A stretch of DNA of 64,000 bases from Polyangiaceae bacterium (GTDB lineage: Bacteria > Myxococcota_A > Polyangia > Polyangiales > Polyangiaceae), in the NCBI GenBank assembly GCA_025353725.1, contig JANXOF010000016.1, forward strand, positions 124,001-188,000, in the 5' to 3' direction. A model generated the notes under the pieces. The model was not told the origin of the DNA. It made no database searches and worked only from the letters and a program-made list of their open reading frames with translations. Of the stretch, positions 61,208-64,000 are shown one piece after another. The position numbers and the translations under genes are program-made. Numbering within the stretch: the stretch's first letter is position 1; every line of letters starts with the position of its first letter.

Positions 61208-62680
61208 CTAGCCCTTCGCGACGAGCAGGACGGCGAGAAGGGCGAGACCTAGCACGACGAGGAGGACCGCAATTACGGCACTGCCACCGGGGGTCTTGGC
61301 CGTGACCCTTATCGCGGAGGGGTCCGTTTCGTCGAACTCGGCGAGTTGAAGCGCGAGGCGAGTTTCGCGCGAGTCCGCGAGGAGCAAGAGGGTTTCGAGG
61401 ACACCCGCGGCGAGCAGTGACGCAAGACCCATGAGCAAGCCGAGTCGATGGCGAAACCTATTCGACGCGCTTCGTGCCGGAAGGCCGTCGAGTGCGACCC
61501 ACCGGGGAACTCCGGTTGCCGGGTGCTGCGCAAGGTACGACCCGACGCCGCACGCGTCGTTCGCGTTCAGGAGTAGTTCGCGTCCGTCACCGACGATAAA
61601 CGCTTTTGACGCGGCGGCGCCCGCCATGGTCTCCGCGCCGCGTGGTTCGCCTGACGCGACGAGCCAGTAGAGTCCCGCGGCAAGCGCAGGAAGCTCGAAC
61701 CGAGCCCGCGGCGTTGACTGACCCGGCACGGTCTCGAGTGGAAGTGCGGCCGCAATCACGCGTCCTTGCGTGTCATCGAGTTCGATGTAGACCACGTCTC
61801 GTGGGTTCGGTGCGATGACGTCGACGGTCGACGCCGTGCCTTCACGAACGGCGCTAGGCGCGTCGATGAAAAACGCGCCTGCCGCAACGGGCAGCGCACC
61901 AAACCATCGCCCGGAGCTCGGAGTCGCTGCCGCCGGAGTCGCTGCCGCCGGAGTCGCTGCAGCCGCGAGCGCGGGTCGTGCGAGGAACGTAGCTCCCGTC
62001 ACGTGCGCCTGCGCGGTCATCGAGAAAACCGCCCACCCCAAGCCGCAGGAAGTCGCGCTTTCGCGCTCGGGCAGCAGCCCGGCCTCCGACTGCGCCTCGA
62101 ACGCCAACGCGACGGTGGCCGGTGGTTGCTGAGGCGTCGCGTGGACCCAAACACGCGTCGGAAATCCCGTGATGAGGCGCCCTCCCTCTATCCACACGTC
62201 AAGTCCGATGTCGCCCGTTCGCACTGTCGGGCGCGCCGGATTGGCGTCCGCCGACGGCGTCGATCGTTCGCCAAATGGCGAATGAATCCATGCCACTTGG
62301 CCCGAAGCAAGCGGTGATCGGTCGCCCGAAACGCGGATCTCTACATCGAGCGACTCTCCCTCTGAAAGGTGGTCGAACGTCCACGCCACTTCTGCGATCC
62401 CGTCGGCGTTGGTCGCGCCGGTCCATCGTGATTCGTGTCCACCGGCGCGCGCGGTCGCTACGATCTCACGAAGAGCGACGGTCTCTTTCACCCCGCGGTC
62501 GTCGATAAACGTAAGAACCTGCCACGCGAGACGCGTCGATCCGTCTGGCGCGGCACGACCTCTGGGAGCGCCGAAAAGAACCGCGGCTCGGACGGCCTCC
62601 CCCGCGCCAATTCGTAACCCCACCATGAGCGTGAGCACCGCGACGAGCGGCGCCGCAACTTTGATGGCCGTCCGCTTCAC
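61208..62680 (-). CDS. Membrane protein, unknown, beta-rich centre
   Basis: 490 residues. GTG 62680 overlaps the esterase stop as GTGA (62677-62680); the frame to 62734 is not used. One membrane segment near the N-terminus, then a long non-cytoplasmic beta-rich region (ADGIAEVAWTFDHLSEGESLDVEI, DVVYIELDDTQGRV), an Ala-Thr-Pro tandem (ATPAA three times), and two membrane segments at the C-terminus (LLMGLASLLAAGVLETLLLL, VIAVLLVVLGLALLAVLLV). No known domain. Coupled to the esterase. Confidence 0.72.
   Translation of the reverse strand: MKRTAIKVAAPLVAVLTLMVGLRIGAGEAVRAAVLFGAPRGRAAPDGSTRLAWQVLTFIDDRGVKETVALREIVATARAGGHESRWTGATNADGIAEVAWTFDHLSEGESLDVEIRVSGDRSPLASGQVAWIHSPFGERSTPSADANPARPTVRTGDIGLDVWIEGGRLITGFPTRVWVHATPQQPPATVALAFEAQSEAGLLPERESATSCGLGWAVFSMTAQAHVTGATFLARPALAAAATPAAATPAAATPSSGRWFGALPVAAGAFFIDAPSAVREGTASTVDVIAPNPRDVVYIELDDTQGRVIAAALPLETVPGQSTPRARFELPALAAGLYWLVASGEPRGAETMAGAAASKAFIVGDGRELLLNANDACGVGSYLAQHPATGVPRWVALDGLPARSASNRFRHRLGLLMGLASLLAAGVLETLLLLADSRETRLALQLAEFDETDPSAIRVTAKTPGGSAVIAVLLVVLGLALLAVLLVAKG
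61921..61965. repeat. 15-bp tandem repeat, three copies
   Basis: GAGTCGCTGCCGCCG at 61921, 61936 and (one mismatch) 61951, coding in frame for Ala-Ala-Ala-Thr-Pro-type units in the minus-strand membrane protein. Such linkers can vary in copy number. Confidence 0.9.
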
Positions 62681-64000
62681 TTCGCACGCCACTCCACCGT
62701 CGCGGTAACCCCTTTGGCTATATGCACTTTGCATCCCTCGCGAGCGCCGAGCGCACCGGGGCGTAAAACGATGCGCGAGATAGCCGCTGTAGGTTGGAGA
62801 ACGTAAACGCCGTCTTCCCGTAATTCGATATCGAGGAAAGCGTCGCTCGCGCTCGCGCGTTGAATGGCGACACCGTAGGCCTCCGTGTCGCCGGCGCGTG
62901 TGCTCCGAAACGAGACGCGTGCGGGGAAGGAAGGAGCGCGCGCCTCCGCTGCACGATCCACGACGCGCCGAATAAACGTTACGACGAGTGGCCCTTCATG
63001 ACCCATCAAAGGCACCCTGTCGAAGTCGACGGTGAACTGCCGCGCGCGAAGAGCCTCGAAGAGCATCGTACTTTGGACGACGGGCGATGTGCGATCGGCC
63101 TCTCCATGAATGAGCCACGTCGCGAGGTGACGCGCGTTGTCGACGACGTCGATCGGATTGATCTTGTGCGCCGCGTCATCGGTCGGGAGGAGCGCGCGAA
63201 CGTACGTCGAGCGGTCGAATCTTGCGTCGCCGAAGTAGCTCGCGACGAACGCAAATCGGTCGGGTTGATGAAAGGCGACGGTCGTAGCCCCTTGGCCTCC
63301 CATGGACGCGCCCCATACGGAAACGCGCGATCGGTCGACGGCCATTTCGCGGCCTAGTGCGTCGATCGCTTGCAGGACTTCGTCCTCGGCTTCGCTTGTG
63401 TAGAGCGAGTTGCCCAGGCCGCTCGGCATGAGCAGCGTGACGTCTCGGGCCTGCGCCTGCTCAAGCAACTCCCTGTAGGCCGCGTACGTCCAAGGACCGC
63501 CATTCCACGGATGGAGACCGACGAGCAGCGGTCCGGGAGCGCTCATGTCGTGGCCGCGCGGTACGAACACGACGGCCTCACCCGCGTTCGGTCCTTTGTG
63601 CGTGCTTGCAAAGCGCAGAAGGGAGATGCCCTCGCTCGCGTGGACGACATCACCGGCGCGCACGCGCTCCCCGCATGCGATGCGCTTTTCGTAAGGGCTC
63701 ACCACGACATCAAAACGGACCGTGTGGACCTTATCCGCACCTAGAGGGACAATGAGTGGGCCTTTTGAGCCATTGTCCCTCACGGCGCCGTCGACGCTCA
63801 CCACCCCGCGACCGTTGCAGTGCGGAATGCGAATGGCATTCCCCGTCGCCGAGACTTGAATCGTATACCGACCGGGTGCACGCGGTGCCGACAGATTCGA
63901 AAACTCGACGCTCTCTGTTTCGGTTTGACTGGCAGCGGCGCTTATATGCATTTTTTCGATAAATGCGCCGTTCACGGTGTCGTGGCCAAGACCGCCGCTC
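62677..64000 (-). CDS. Alpha/beta hydrolase (esterase D/LpqC-like), 5' end beyond window
   Basis: The frame is open to the window edge (at least 441 residues); a GTG at 63975 is possible but the sequence before it (SGGLGHDT) reads on. About residues 1-150 (from 63975) form a beta-rich domain; then an alpha/beta hydrolase with the nucleophile Ser in GASMGGQG, Asp in IHGEADRTSPV and His in LMGHEGPL. PHB-depolymerase/esterase-like; the substrate is unknown. A C-terminal beta segment follows. Its stop overlaps the next gene's GTG. Confidence 0.83.
   Translation of the reverse strand, partial: SGGLGHDTVNGAFIEKMHISAAASQTETESVEFSNLSAPRAPGRYTIQVSATGNAIRIPHCNGRGVVSVDGAVRDNGSKGPLIVPLGADKVHTVRFDVVVSPYEKRIACGERVRAGDVVHASEGISLLRFASTHKGPNAGEAVVFVPRGHDMSAPGPLLVGLHPWNGGPWTYAAYRELLEQAQARDVTLLMPSGLGNSLYTSEAEDEVLQAIDALGREMAVDRSRVSVWGASMGGQGATTVAFHQPDRFAFVASYFGDARFDRSTYVRALLPTDDAAHKINPIDVVDNARHLATWLIHGEADRTSPVVQSTMLFEALRARQFTVDFDRVPLMGHEGPLVVTFIRRVVDRAAEARAPSFPARVSFRSTRAGDTEAYGVAIQRASASDAFLDIELREDGVYVLQPTAAISRIVLRPGALGAREGCKVHIAKGVTATVEWRAK

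Overview
This is GC-rich bacterial DNA, densely coding, with many GTG and TTG starts. The gene content points to Myxococcota, probably the Polyangiales: two membrane-anchored Ser/Thr kinases, a CdnL/CarD regulator, a Lys/Ala-rich histone H1-like protein, an AgmX-type lipoprotein, an OmpA protein with thrombospondin type 3 repeats, a MYXO-CTERM-like C-terminus, an NtrC-type two-component pair and more than ten lipoproteins. The lineage is inferred from families; no rRNA, tRNA, CRISPR array, insertion sequence or prophage was seen.

Layout. 1-11279 (minus) is one probable transcription unit: two tandem large TPR/DUF3857/transglutaminase-like proteins, a membrane metallophosphoesterase, a SAM methyltransferase, a type III secretion C-ring (SctQ/FliN) protein and a lipoprotein cut by the window edge. 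11385-12365 is a UbiA-family phosphoribosyl/prenyl transferase. 12372-16805 (minus) holds a Ser/Thr kinase, two paralogous lipoproteins sharing the CNLLTGLDADY start, and an exported TPR protein. 16977-25180 has a CPBP protease, a five-gene operon (histidine kinase, NtrC-like regulator, BtuF-like receptor, TlyA, MFS pump) and, divergently, an outer-membrane barrel plus lipoprotein. 25201-31825 is mostly housekeeping: MqnD-like enzyme, FGE-like protein, CinA, HExxH lipoprotein, Rpe, GNAT, cyclic-nucleotide-binding protein. 32316-34912 is a small cluster of ABC ATPase, polytopic membrane protein with CPFC, NosL and a small protein, suggestive of copper or thiol handling at the envelope.

35317-39292 has CdnL, a long AT-richer non-coding stretch with a hairpin, an exopolyphosphatase, an OmpA/Pal-like lipoprotein and the histone-like gene, which has a clear promoter and terminator. 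39666-45204 has an AgmX lipoprotein/TrmB/unknown operon and, divergently, a kinase plus Cys-rich lipoprotein. 45221-51760 has TsaD, a small lipoprotein, a 1386-residue TPR/HEAT protein and a divergent outer-membrane-like protein. 51910-59251 has a TRL-like lipoprotein, the OmpA/TSP3 protein and a 1479-residue Ig-repeat surface protein. 59332-64000 (minus) has a RoxA-like di-haem lipoprotein, an unknown membrane protein and an esterase cut by the window edge.

Taken together the window is dominated by envelope and surface biology and its signalling. Many adjacent genes overlap by 4 bp (GTGA, ATGA or TTGA), which fixes starts and supports tight operons.
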